A DNA stretch of 64,000 nucleotides from Ectobius pallidus (Eukaryota; Arthropoda; Insecta; Blattodea; Ectobiidae): NCBI GenBank assembly GCA_964059195.1, contig CAXKWD010000001.1, forward strand, positions 118,105,751 through 118,169,750. The letters are read 5' to 3'. The translations under genes and the position numbers were made by a program. Under the pieces are notes generated by a model, which did not search any database, was not told the origin of the DNA, and worked only from the letters and a program-made list of their open reading frames with translations. Position 1 is the first letter of the stretch. Every line of letters starts with the position of its first letter. Shown here piece by piece: positions 12,262 to 24,474 of this stretch.

Positions 12262-12425
12262 AATCCACCACTGTGGTGCAGCGGATGCTTTCGCTCTCCT
12301 ACGTTCGATTTCTGGTCGGGTTACCTAGGTGAGGTTTTCCCTCTCCTGTGAAACGAATGTCGGGTATCTTTAGGCCCTTGTGGTCCTCGGATTATCATCG
12401 CTGATAATCCGTCACCATCATCATC
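12262..12425 (+). mobile_element. Probable tRNA-derived SINE (family D)
   Basis: The head TGTGGTGCAGCGGATGC with a B-box-like ACGTTCGATTTC is followed by GGGTTACCTAGGTGAGGTTT and TCCTCGGATTATCATC, ending in a CATCATCAT tail. The order of blocks resembles a SINE body widespread in insects, from memory of the family. It is the only copy in the window. Confidence 0.5.
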
Positions 12426-13510
12426 CTTATCTTACGTGCTTCTTGTTTTTCATTACTGTCCGTTCCAGATGTAATTAGAAAAAACTGCGGAACGATATTG
12501 CAAGTGTGCGACTTGGTTTGAATGCTCATACCCTATTGGGCAGCAGCCAATCCCGTTTAGACACTCCCCCTGCAGCCCTAAACCCAATTCACATTCTTTC
12601 GCTTTACAGGTTGCCAGTTTCCTTGTGGTTTGTGAATATCTTAAGATCAAAGACTGCGAACGTAATTTTGAAAGTATTATCTGCATGGTACGTTCAATAT
12701 TACAATAATTAATTTTAAAAATAGCAGTTTAGTGGTTATTTATTTTTATAAATTTAAACGTGAGTTTTGCTACCTGGTGAACCGTGCTTTTCTCCCGTTA
12801 CAATCACTGTTTACCTTATTTCTCAAGACATCTGAAATGGTCACATAATTATGTGATTCACAGGTCGAGATCCTATAAGGCCGGAGCCACACAATCTTCC
12901 CTACAACTGGAGAGTTTAAACTCAGAAAAAGAGAAGAGATACAAATCGATCTATTTGAGCTACCCATTGCTAATTGCACATGCAACCTCTAAAAATACGA
13001 TAAGGATTTTCATTTGAAATTTAAATGTTGTAATTCAAGCTGACAAGTCTACTTCTCTGTGTGCTGTACTTCAATTAGCGTTATACACACATTAACATAT
13101 TTCTAGAGATAAATTCCTTTCTATATTATGAAGCTGTAGGCATGAAAATATGTTTGTTAGCACAGTCATAAACATCACACATCCCTGAATTATTCATTAC
13201 TCCACATGGTGGCCACATAAGCATTGCAAAACTTCATAGAACAGTTCAGACTATTATTATGTATATTCTTCCTGATTCAGAGAAACATATGTGCTTAGTT
13301 AATTCACATAATGGTCTTGAATAATAGTAATAAAAAATACATAAAAATGCAGCACCCAACTCTCAAGATTTGGCTATATAGGCTAACAGTAATTTAAGTG
13401 AGTATTAGTAGTGAGACTGACAAAAGGCATTTTCAGAACAAGTAGTTAGCCTACGCACAATTTTTTTTTCACATTATATACTATATTTTATACAAACTAT
13501 ATTATATACA
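12426..13510. other. Unassigned DNA
   Basis: Only short overlapping frames on both strands, none with a recognisable domain. Confidence 0.4.
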
Positions 13511-13513
13511 GTC

Positions 13514-13890
13514 GGCCGCGGTGGTCTAGAGGTAGCGTGCCCGCCTCTAGATCCGCAGGGCGCGGGATCAAACCCGGCCGCGGTCGATGGATTTTTCAGG
13601 ACGTAAAAATCCTGGGCACGGAGTCCTCGGGAGGGACTTTAAGCTGGGGGTCCCGTGTCGTAGATTTACGGCACGTAAAAGAAATCCAAGCCTAAATTAG
13701 AGCCTCTGGACAAAATTTCTCGGCCCTTTCACGTCCAAGAAATACTTAGTTTCCAGAGGGGGATTGTGAGGCGATGGGCTTACCACCTGTCCCTCTACCC
13801 TCTCTCGGAAAATAAGCATATCAAAATTAGTATAGGTAACGAAACCTCCATTGGAGGCCCCTTCGCCCCACCTGGGGATCATAGGGTACC
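13514..13890 (+). mobile_element. SINE family B, full-length copy
   Basis: The tRNA-like head has GTGGTCTAGAGGTAGCGTGC (A-box region) and GCGGGATCAAACCCGG (B-box region). The body follows with GGATTTTTCAGGACGTAAAA, a GGGAGGGACTTTAAGC block, TTTACGGCACGTAAAA, CTCGGCCCTTTCACGTCC and a 3' end near ATCATAGGGTACCAGAT. It is nearly colinear with the inverted copy at 39808-40193. The minus-strand open frame inside is not a gene. Confidence 0.85.
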
Positions 13891-15100
13891 AGATACAGAT
13901 ACAAGTGTTGCCAGGAGTTTATTCCACTAACTTCAGTAGATGGAAATGCGAACTGTCATCTCCTTAACATTCGTTAAGCCGATATTCCACGATCAAACTG
14001 TTTCGTTCAAAAACATTTATCGAGTAACATTTCTATAAAATTATTTCTGGCTCCACACGAGAACTTCTTTTGTTCCACTATATCGTCATCTGTTCACCGG
14101 AAAAGAAAGTAGATTGCCATCACAACATAGTAGTCGATTGCGCAAATTGGCCACATTTTCTGCCGAATCTTTTTAATAATTTCTAGAGCCCCTCAACGTT
14201 TATACCCGTTGTAATAATACTTTTGGACAGATTAGTAAATTCAAATTCTGCCTTAGCGTCTGTTAATCTTCTTGGCTCTAACATTATTTCCTTTTACCTT
14301 TTTGGTTAATGTTCGCTTCATAAACGCTGGCAGCGTAAAGAGCCAATGTTGTTCAGAGAGAGCTGCAATTTTTTACCAACACATTTGTCACGCGGGAAGA
14401 GAATTTGGCTCATTGGTTGATTTTATATTCCTACTTCCCTTCAATATTCTTTGATTATATCGGTACTTAGGCTACTAAGTGCTGATTTTTAGTTTTGTTT
14501 CGAAAGAAATAATCTGGAATTCACTTAGGCGTTCTCGTTTTAAAAAATAAATTTAAAATCGTAGATAATTATTATTTAACTCACAGGGCCTACTATAATT
14601 GGGACTGCATTTATACAGACAGATAGGGTACGCCTTAATGCAGTTGGTAGAGACAGTATGTTACAAACAGTAAGATTGCGGATTAGGTGCCAGATGTGAT
14701 CGTTGTGAATTTCAGCCGAACTAATTTTTCTAGTAGCATTGTGATACCGATGTCGGCTCAACGTCTAACAAAAATGAGTACATTTGCTAAACTTTTTGCA
14801 AAGCTGACATACTCCTTTTATCTGAATAGCTACGACTATTTTCATTTGTATTTTTTACCATTTCGTGAAACAGTTGAGGCTTTGACACTGAATTTCTGAA
14901 TTAGAATATCTCATCTCACAGAAGTTACAATTCTTTATTAAATAGAGTATTTTTTAACGCGTATATCTAAGCTTTTAACTCAATCCCACTCTCGTCGATA
15001 TTACCATGGATTTCGTTTGATATGCTTGAATTATTAGCTACGTGTGTTGCACAGAAGCACTGAAAGAATTTGACATTTATTGACTTATGGGTTATCATCA
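13891..15100. other. Unassigned AT-rich DNA
   Basis: No gene or repeat boundary recognised; only short unassigned frames. Confidence 0.4.
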
Positions 15101-15131
15101 TCATCTCTCTCTCTCTCTTTCTTTCTTTCTC

Positions 15132-15190
<59 letters not shown>
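15101..15190. repeat. (CT)n microsatellite
   Basis: About 85 bp of CT dinucleotides with a few interruptions. It creates Ser-Leu and Arg-Glu open frames on the two strands, which I discount. Confidence 0.95.
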
Positions 15191-15193
<3 letters not shown>

Positions 15194-18100
15194 CAGATGA
15201 TGGGGGTCCTTTACTAATCGTCCGGACTGAAATAACAGATGGGAGTATCCTCTCTTGAGTATCGTACCTAAAAGCTTTTAAATAATTCATCTGAAGTTTA
15301 CACAATCAATAGAAAAAGCAAAAGAAAGGGATACAGAAAAAGGCAGAATTCAGCAAACATTTGTAACGTTAAATCATAAAAGGGAGATAGTACATTCTCC
15401 TGGGATATGATGTGAGTTTTAGATTCTATAGGATGTACAATAATAATATTTTATTGGAATTCAAAAGAAACTTTCAAGGAAATACTACAAAATTAGTAAA
15501 AATCGGATTGAATGAAAGTGAATTTGGGCAATATGTCTTGTCTTTAACAAATATGCTTTTAAACATTATATGTTTCTGTGTTATTTTACACGTATATAAT
15601 ATGATTCACATTACATTTTCCGTCATGCACCTCAAGACTCTTACTATACTATCGACTGTCACATAAAAAATATATATAACTTATTATTATAGCAGAGGGG
15701 AACTAGGTCTAATGCTGAATCACAGTAGGCTAAACAAACAAGGCCGTCCCGGATATGTTTTGACTGGACCACACTGCGACCACTTGAAAAGAAGGGCAAC
15801 TGTGTACTATGTTATAACTCTGAATGGCAAGGGTATCTTATTTGTAATTTTAAGACCAATAACATTTTTTAATAATATGTGATACACTTAATTAATGTCT
15901 TAATGTAATATTACAAAAAACACAGAATCTGACATGCGATATGACTTCGATGTTCAAGTGAATAAAAATGTATATACAGTTAGAATTTATAAAACCAATG
16001 ATAAACAAACAAATCAACAAACAAGTCAAAAATGAATTAAAAAAATATTTTTTTTAATCCAATAGCTTTAGATTATTTTAGAATTTTTTTAGTGTTGAAG
16101 AGCATCCTTAATTTCATTTCCCTCAACATAGGAACTGTAGGTACAGAAAGTATTGTGTTTTACCAAACAATTCCATGTCATCTTTTAGCATCAGTGCATA
16201 TTTTGTGGTCCCGGAGTCCAAAAGATAAGTTTTCAGCAACAAAAAATTGTGTGTCTGTGAACAGTAGGTAGAATATAAAATATATCTAAATGAAATGTTA
16301 TAATGAAGTAAGTTTAGGGGATGTGAAATAAAACATTTCGATGACATTTGATTACCCTTATTACCACCTTACTTTAAAATATACGTTTTTTTGCGATTTT
16401 CTAAAAATAACTCGAGCGATTTTGTTTACATATTGGGTACTAATTGAACGTAATTGCTCTTAATCGCTAGTTTAGATAAATAATTGCATTGTTAGATTAC
16501 TTAAACCCATTATAAAAAGTGTTATTTAGATATGTTTAACCTAACATTCTACTGATTAAGGAAAACCAATGGAACTTAATAATATTGACTTGGTGATATT
16601 CCATAAAATTATCAATACGATTCATGTGCTATACATTTTACATTCATTTTGTATTATTCTAAAATTTAATCTCAATAAATTGATTTCATTACGTATTTTT
16701 AAAATTATTTATTAACACAACATTATAACCATGTATGCCATGTCACTACATATGTCATAATTTATGTCACTGCTTATGAAATGAAAGCAATTAAATTCAG
16801 TACGTTGCAAGTAAGTTCTAAACTTACTTTCAAAATAACATATAGTTTCAAAATGTAGGGTTTATAGACGCATGTTTTCATATTGAAAAGTAATTTGTTC
16901 AAGAGCCAAGAAAAATTAAGAAGGGAAATAAAAGAAAAAGAAATGTTAATCTGTGGAGCGAGCGGTTTACAGAACATGAGATAGTGAACTCAGTAGGCCT
17001 ACGAAGAATAAAAGTTCTCCATTTTCTTCGTTCTTCTCTGCGGTAACAGTTGATTCCCCATGAAATCATATTTTCTTCTAAGCAATCCGCTTTAAAATCA
17101 TTTGCAGCGAGGCAGAATCTGGAGATTGGAAAACTTGTTCGTCACAGTGTTAGTAACACACTGTTTGTGAAGATTTATTTCTTTCTCGGTGGTTTCCGTC
17201 AGGGAGACGTGTACATAATTATCCTCATGGGTTCCTACAGCAGCCTATGTAAAGCCAACAAGAGGGATTGTCGGCCTGGAGGAAATCCACTCGCCTGGGA
17301 AGCCGACTAGTAAACAAAGTTTGCAAGTAACAACTGCAGACACGTGTATCTAAAGTGCAGAAACCAGACCTTCTTTCACACTTTCAGCTCACTGTACTAA
17401 ACACCATTCCACCGTCCAGTGCATTGGGTTAGAGTTAGTCTATATGAACTTAGTATACAGATCGCTCATACGAATATACTCCTTACGAAATTTAAGTATT
17501 TTATGAGGAAATCAGCTGAACGTCAAAAATTAAAGGACGAAGCAATTTATAGGCTTTTCCTTACATGAACATGGTTCACCAAGAACAGCATGTCCCGTGT
17601 GAGTCACGTGTTAAAAACAGGGATTTATCTCCGGAAACACGATGAACGTATGCACAAAGAATGTACCGTAATTAAAATTAAGGTTCTTTAACGTAAATTT
17701 CAGCTTAGGTACCCATGAATTGAAATGCTACTATGCCTGAGTTTACCTGTTCACTTTTAATTATTTATCATTAGAGCCCTGAGCAGTAAAACAAGCAAGC
17801 AAAGTAGCACGAAAAATGTATGAAATAAGCATAAAAGAAGCAAATACAAATTACACGAAAACAAAATAAATTATTAGTTTCGTATAATCTTATCATATTC
17901 ACGGCTGTTACAGTACGTAAGGAAGGTACTGCACAATTGTTCTCGCATGAAGCTCCTGATTTTTGTCAGTGTGGAACGATTTGTAAGGTGAAAATGTTCT
18001 TTAATCGTCGCAGGACGTCACAGACGCATGTGAAAAGCAACACAGTTCTTCTTCGATGAATTTCTCTTCAATATCGGCTGTTTCTTCACCGGAAATATTT

Positions 18101-21100
18101 TTAGAAATCTGACAAAGTGTTTTATAACCCGGACATTTCAGTAATTCTATTAGCCGACAAAGAAAAGAAACCGAGGAAATTGACATCTAGGAGTGAAATA
18201 ACAACTTTTAACGTGGAGTAAAAGGTGCTATTTTAAATCATATTTATAAAATAAGCAAGAAAATCGTATTTCTCTCAGAATAAGCAAAATAAGCAGTATC
18301 GTAGTTAAAATAGCATATCAAAGAGTATGTTATGAAATGTAACTTAATCTGCTTACGTTAGGAGTCTGAAAATAAAGATGCATTTTGTTTAGAAATCCGG
18401 GGTCATAATTATCTCACTCTCCCAAATTAAGAACCCATAACTCTTGAGTTCGTAGAGCAGCACAACTACCAACAGTTTCTCGAAGGACAGAAACATAAAT
18501 CTGAAGAAAGGCCATATCTTTTTTTTATGATAAATATTTGGAACACAGATCTCAAAAGAATAATTCATTGTTATCAAGAAGTTTTATTCTATGCTTGACC
18601 AATAGAAGAATATGATTTCTGGCGATGTACACTCGAGTCCACGGATACTTTCGGAGCTTTTGGTTTCTTCTAGTGGCTTTATACATGTAAAGTTGGCGTT
18701 GAGTATCCATATAATCTGTGTTCCTCACCATTCCTGGATGATTCAATGTCTTATCGGACCGAACACACGCATTAGCCTATAAACAACGCTCAGGCCTAGG
18801 TGTGCGGTGAAATGGGATGGAGTGTGGGATCATTTAAGTGGCTGAAAGACGTGCCTCACGACGCATGGCAATACCAGCTCCTGGACAAGTCCGAGTCTCA
18901 TATTGGTTTGATGTAAAAAATCTGGCATTCAAACATTAACCCATGATCACAGGTCGGTTTTAGTTTCAGGAGGGGAGGAGCGAGGGGAAGGTTAGCATTT
19001 GCTGCGTATCCGCTAACGCGAAAAAGGGATATGCGCAAGAGTAGGGAAAGGGCCCGACCGAGCCGGTTATGCATTCCCTTACCAACATAAATCATGCGTA
19101 TTATGTCGGAAAGATTCCGTGCACTGGAGTGTACATGAAAACTGAACTAACAATTTCAGAGTAGAAATGTGGTTAACAATAACGTTTAAAGCGTGGTATT
19201 TTAACATATCAGAGTAGTCGAAACTAATAGAAAATGTGATTAATATAAACCTAAAAAATCAATGATATAATTATGTGATATTTGCAATATCTAACAACAG
19301 TTAAAGGGGAACGTTTCGATGCTGGATTGTAACAACAATGTAAATCTGCGTTAATAGCTTGCCCTCGTTAAATTCAATAAATACACAGAGGGAAGCATAA
19401 AAAGGAAATTGAGTTAGCAAAACGAAATTGTGAGGTAAATAAAATTTTATTTTTTCCAATAAAAACAATGTCGGGAAAGTCTTAAAGGCCGTTCCAAAAA
19501 TTTATAACTGACCAGTCATGGTATTTCTTTTTCGAAACCCTAAGCGTCTCTCGTTGACAGCCCCTGCACTAAACTCCATTTTGGTTTTCTAATTTTTTCT
19601 AGTTTTTTTTGTTTTGTTGTTTGTTTGTTTGTTTGTTCGTTTAAATATACCCTTTATGGTAAATGTAATGGAAGATTCCAAGGTATTCAACTCCATCCCT
19701 TCATAATTCACTCTCTCGCTCATATTTTTTTCTCTCCCCCTTTCTATGTCTCTATATTAATATATCTCTGTCTCTATTTCTCTCTATTTATCTACCTATA
19801 AATATCTACTCACTCCCATTTGTATCTGTTAAATATCCGCTCGTTAATCTGTCTCTCTCTGTGAATCAATGTCGTGGTATGATTTTCAAAGTTCAGGTTT
19901 ATTATTTTGGACTGTATTTCACTGCTGTTCACATGTACAGTCATTTAAGTGTGTAAAATTTATTATATGATTCCAACATTTCATTCCCCCCTTTTCCATG
20001 AATTCCATTAGCGTATTTGATTTCTATCACAGTGAAACTGTCATTTTAAATTGAATTTATTGCAACATATGCTAGTCAGAGGAAGGGTGAGAGAGGGGGT
20101 GAGAGAGGGGGTGTGAGTGGGGGAGAGAGTGGAGACAACTTCCAGTGACTTATCACATGTGAGTAACTGTTTAGCTTAGTTCTTGTTAAATAATGTGAGG
20201 GGTCAACCACATGGGAAGTGTGTGTGTGTGTAAATGAAACAGCAGGGAAAACTTATGAGTCACTTTGTTATTATAGAATCATCAAGATGATTCATGTAAT
20301 TGCGAGAGAACTGTTATATAATAATTAATTTACCATTTAATACCGGTATTTTCTTCTTTACTTTGAGGAAAGTGCTTATGTATTGGAGTTTTTATATCAA
20401 AGACTTGGTTATTCCGTACAGTTTTAGTTGGGATGCCTAATTCAAATCTCTAAAATAGAAAATTTCCCACAATTCTCTTCACCACCGTCACTATCATCAT
20501 TGTACTTCACCAAATATTGACAATATTTATATCTTTCGATTTAAATAGATATAAGATAACGCGGGTAGTCTTTCTACTCAGATACATGAAATAGTAGCAG
20601 TAATATCAACTTTATTGAACAATGCTAAATTAAGCATGTTTCTCCCCTACCTGAATATTTTATTTGTAATTGGACATGTACTTATACTTTAATTGTATGA
20701 AAAGAAATGTTAAAACTTGATTTCCTATCAGAGATAAAATCATACTCCTACAACATGTTTATAATAAGGTTGATATGAAATAAAAAGGAAGTTGAAAATT
20801 GAAAGTTTTTTTATTGTCTTTAATGTAACATGTGAAAGGTTTGTACACAGTTTTTCATATTTTTTTCATTAAAACGCTAAATGCATTGAATAAAAACTTA
20901 TGACAAAATATATAATATTTCGTAGTTGTTCAGTAGCAGGTACTGAAAAGAGAGATGAAACGGGTATCCTTTGCTTATTAGAATGGAATATGAATGTTGA
21001 TTACACCTCCATGTATGTCGTATATTCAATGTGGGCAGTGGCTGGTTACAATGCCTCATCGCTTTCGGGACTTTACTATTGGGTTCAAGGGTAAAGTAGC

Positions 21101-21246
21101 CTTAGATTTGAAAGGTATCTTAATTCTGCAAGGAGCAGATCATATATTCAGTGGTGACATCAAAACGCAGAGAAAGTAACAATTTCATTGAAACCAGGGT
21201 TTCTTCTGTTCGTCCATTTCGTCTAACTTAATAGATTTTGTAAGAA
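15191..21246. other. Unassigned AT-rich DNA
   Basis: No gene recognised in about 6 kb. It holds a (TTTG)n run near 19615-19640, a pyrimidine-rich stretch at about 19700-19860, and a purine-rich stretch at about 20080-20135 with a GAGAGAGGGGGT tandem. Confidence 0.4.
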
Positions 21247-22267
21247 TCTATATTAATAAAAATGAATTTCCAAAATGTATGACGGAGCATCACTTGAGAA
21301 CGGCTCGACCGATTTAACTGATTCTTTTTTGTTGTGTTCGTAATTGTCAGGACAAGGTTTGTTTGAAAGAAAATTTTTGGAAAGTCCACGGGAAAAGTCG
21401 GAAATGTGAAATGAGGTAAAGTTAGAGAATTCTGCTGTCAATTGTTTACTTAACGAAAGTATGGTTTACGGTGTTCATATAGAGCTTTGTAAACTATATT
21501 ATAATACTGGGCTTTAACAAATTCTGATACTATCGATGTAATTAATACGTTTGTGAAAGTAATTATTGAAGAATAAAATCCACGAAAATAAAGCAGTCTC
21601 TACCCTCGACATGGAAAATATTTTCTCACTTCACGTTTTGATGTAGAATAAGCGGTCGTATTGCAGGGACAACTTAAGTGTGTGCCAGTGAGTATGCTAT
21701 ATCGGAAGTCGGTAACAAATCCTATCCACTGATACATCTCTCATAGCTGTAGGCTTTCTATTAGTTGAGAAATAGGCCTAGGGATGTTTATCAGAGGCCC
21801 TAAGCATCTAAAAGAAGACAAAATGGAATGGAACATTTTCAGTCCTACGTGCGCAGTATATTATGTCCCAGGTTTTTGGGAAGGAAAGTATGAAAGTGAT
21901 ATTGAATTTCTTTTTTACTTCAGCCCCGAAACGGTTGTATGGTAATACGAGAGTGAGAAATACAATTTTCTGTCAAGACAATACAATCTTATGTAACCGG
22001 AATTTATTTTTCTTCTTATTTGCACTCCTCCCAAGCATGGTGTGTAGAAGCAATGGAATGCAACATTCGACATCCTCTGAGAGCCATAAAAAGCTATATC
22101 TAGCGTTTTCTGAGGAAATAGTCTGGGTGTCATATGTCGTTCTTCCTTATTTCGAATTCTACACACATACGTATTATATAAGGACCTAGAGTTTCAACAT
22201 CGAAAGTCCTCCATAATTTCATATTACAAAATACAAAACCCGGGCGACGCCGGGCCTTTTAAGCTAG
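21247..22267 (+). mobile_element. Non-autonomous Helitron, copy A
   Basis: The 5' end is TCTATATTAATAAAAATGAA preceded by A. The 3' end is the GC-rich hairpin CCCGGGCGACGCCGGG, nine bases, then CTAG followed by T. These are the canonical rules for Helitrons: 5' TC, 3' hairpin plus CTRR, insertion between A and T. The 1021-bp interior has no Rep/helicase frame. Homologous non-autonomous copies lie inverted at 24475-25780 and 31720-33198. Confidence 0.9.
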
Positions 22268-22544
22268 TATAATATAAATCCATTGTTAATACGTTATAAA
22301 TTATAACGTTATAATCTTTTAAGTAGTCATCCACCAAATATGTAAATATAATATAATTTGAGAAAATGAACTTTATTTAGGGTTTCTCTAATGTAAAAGA
22401 ACACCACACAGACTTTATAAATAGGAACCATTAATATGCTGTCATTAATTCAAATGTATTAATTCTGATGTTAATTATGTTGGAAACATAACTCGTTTCG
22501 GCAAACAATTTTACTAAAAGAAAGTCTTGTGATATTATATTTCT
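22268..22544. other. Short unassigned spacer
   Basis: AT-rich DNA between Helitron A and the LINE relic. It may include further upstream LINE sequence too decayed to read. Confidence 0.4.
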
Positions 22545-22952
22545 GAGTCGTGGGGAATGAAATCATCTCGTCTTCTGAAACACAAATCTAAGAATAAAAA
22601 TTTATAAACAGTTATCCTGCCGGTTGTATGGATTCGAGACATGGTCTCTTACTCCACGGGAAGAACATAATCTGGTAGTGGGTTCGAAAACAGGGTGCTT
22701 AGGTGCTCTCTTAGGACCGAAGAGAGATGAAAACGGGGACTGGAGAAAACTGCATATTGACGAACTTCATAACTTATACTCTTCACCGGATACAATAAGA
22801 GTAAGTAAACCAGAGAAGATGAAATGGGCTGGACATGTTGCGCGCATGGGGAGGAAAAACACATCTGAAAAATATGGTTCGGGTGACTCAAGGAGAAACA
22901 CCACTTGGAAGATCCAGACGTAGGTGGCAGAACAATATTAAAATATCTTTAA
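22545..22952 (+). pseudogene. LINE C-terminal fragment, part 1 (interrupted)
   Basis: Reading with frameshifts gives SSRLLK, NLRIKIYK, LYGFETWSLTPREEH, KRDENGDWRKLHIDELHNLY, KMKWAGHVARMG and then RRRWQNNIKISL. This order is the conserved region C-terminal to the reverse transcriptase in a common insect non-LTR retrotransposon group (ETWSL...WRKLH...LYSSP...WAGHVARMG...RPRRRW.DNIK). At least two frameshifts (near 22615 and 22868) show that it is dead. The frame stops at TTAA (22949-22952) and continues at 33429-33529, so a 10.5-kb insertion splits it. The 5' part of the element (endonuclease, RT) is absent. Confidence 0.85.
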
Positions 22953-23119
22953 TCTTCCGGCAGGCGCGCGTAGTAAAATTTACAACATGGACATTTTAAT
23001 ATAACAAGAAGCCTGTGCTATACAAATTGGTGAGTATATTGAAGAAAACAGTACATGTCCACTGTCATCATATGCTATAACAAACATTTCAGCTCCTTTA
23101 GTTGATCATGATACCTTTT

Positions 23120-23640
23120 TGTCCAGGTATTGTGAAACGTTCACTTTCGTAACAGCTTTCACAAATTTGTATTTCAATGTGCTTTTTACACGCAATTTTG
23201 GCATCTATCACATTCAATAGAAGCGGATGAATTTGTTTTACGTCCACAGAGTTACAAGTCCCATGCTTCTTTGCCGGAGGTTCAAGAATCTGATCTTTAG
23301 AAGTCGATGATTCTGCTCAGAACTGCATAAGAAATACAGTGAGATCGGCTGGCAGTGATTCATAAGACCTGCTTAACTTCTTGTGACTACATTGACTACA
23401 CATGACAAAAGATGGAGTTTACGTTGGAGATAAAATGTGTTCCTCTTACTCCATTTCAAGGAATACAAGATTGGCTATATTCTTCACATTCTTGAACATT
23501 GGTGTAATAATTCACAAATATTAGTTTCCTTCACAAGGTCAGAGGCAACTTCATGAAGCCGTATTTTCTGCATATTGGCTGCTTGAACTAAACATGCATC
23601 TGTGACAAAAGCTGGCGGGCGTTGTAGTTTTTACAACATT
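23120..23640 (-). pseudogene. Possible decayed transposase C-terminus
   Basis: On the minus strand short open stretches read VTDACLVQAANM and, further on, SFVMCSQCSHKKLSRSYES. The spacing loosely recalls the end of piggyBac-type transposases, where a VNAW-like segment precedes a Cys-rich zinc-binding tail. Its position a few hundred bases from the left terminus and its orientation also fit. There are several stops, and most expected cysteines are missing. This is weak evidence, offered as a lead only. Confidence 0.25.
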
Positions 23641-23767
23641 CAACACCTCGTCGCTTAAAGCTCAGAAAATCAACTGGAAAAGTTAAACTGGAACCATAGT
23701 AACATTGTTGAGTAAGCACCAACAATGTAAAAAATTATGGGGTTGGTGCAATAGCTGAAGGTTAAGG

Positions 23768-24474
23768 CAGTGCTGTATTTAAGACTAGGCAGCTGCCTAG
23801 GGCGGTAGATTTGAAGGGGCGGCTTTTAAGCTGTTACTGCTTTTTAAAAATACATTAAACATTTTATTCATAACTCTTCAAAATAGTAAACTAATGTAAC
23901 GCACAATGAAATAGAAATGCTAAAAGCAATTAGCAGTTCCACTGTTGTTGTCAATGAAATTGGAACTGTCTTTCCATTTAACCGCTTTTGATTAAACTCT
24001 GACATTCTGATTTCAAGGCGGTCTTCGTTATCACTGTTACAAGACTAACCAGTATTAGTAATTCAATGCTCATCAGTGATAATTCACACTTAAAAGAAGA
24101 GACCGCCCGCCACTAAGCTTGGTATTTATATAGTCCAGTACCCAGTTTCATTTGCAACAGTAAAGAGTTCAGGTGTTTTATTAACATTTATGTGCAGTGA
24201 TCTGTTACTTATGTGAAAATGAGTGATAGCCGGAAAAAGCTAAGTGGTTTTCAATACCGGAAATTCGCGAAAGACAAAGCAATAAAAAAAGAGGAAACCG
24301 TGAGAAAGTGCGCAAAAATAAACGACCTGTTTAAAAACAAACACAGACAGCTGGTTCCAGTTCGAGTCCAGATTCAGAATGTAATAATGTGGCGAACAGT
24401 ACCCAAAAATGCTGTTCGTGTGATTTTTCTGAGATATTAAAAACAATAGTAATAACCTGTTTATTTATTTATTA
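23768..24474 (+). mobile_element. hAT transposon 5' fragment
   Basis: It begins CAGTGCTGTATTTAAGACTA and continues through GGCAGCTGCCTAGGGCGG and AAGGGGCGGC, matching the terminal sequence style of hAT elements that encode ZMYM1-like transposases. The transposase start lies 445 bp inside. The element is cut at 24475, where Helitron B begins, and no right half is seen in the window. Confidence 0.7.
24213..24440 (+). pseudogene. hAT transposase N-terminus (ZMYM1-like), truncated
   Basis: The ATG opens a frame beginning MKMSDSRKKLSGFQYRK. Residues 5-40 have the S-R-K-K-L-S-G-x-Q-x-R-K pattern followed by a lysine/glutamate-rich helix. That is the usual start of hAT transposases annotated as zinc finger MYM-type protein 1-like. 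After about codon 45 the alternate frame (serine-rich, then NVANSTQKCCSCDFSEILK) looks more authentic, so a frameshift near 24345 is likely. The TTF zinc finger, catalytic RNase H-like core and dimerisation domain are all missing. The remnant is non-functional. Confidence 0.6.

Noticed and set aside
13514..13590. Functional tRNA gene
   Set aside because: A- and B-box sequences are present, but there is no cloverleaf acceptor pairing, and the sequence continues into a SINE body.
14967..15305. 112-codon Arg-Glu-rich frame
   Set aside because: It is the complement of the CT microsatellite.
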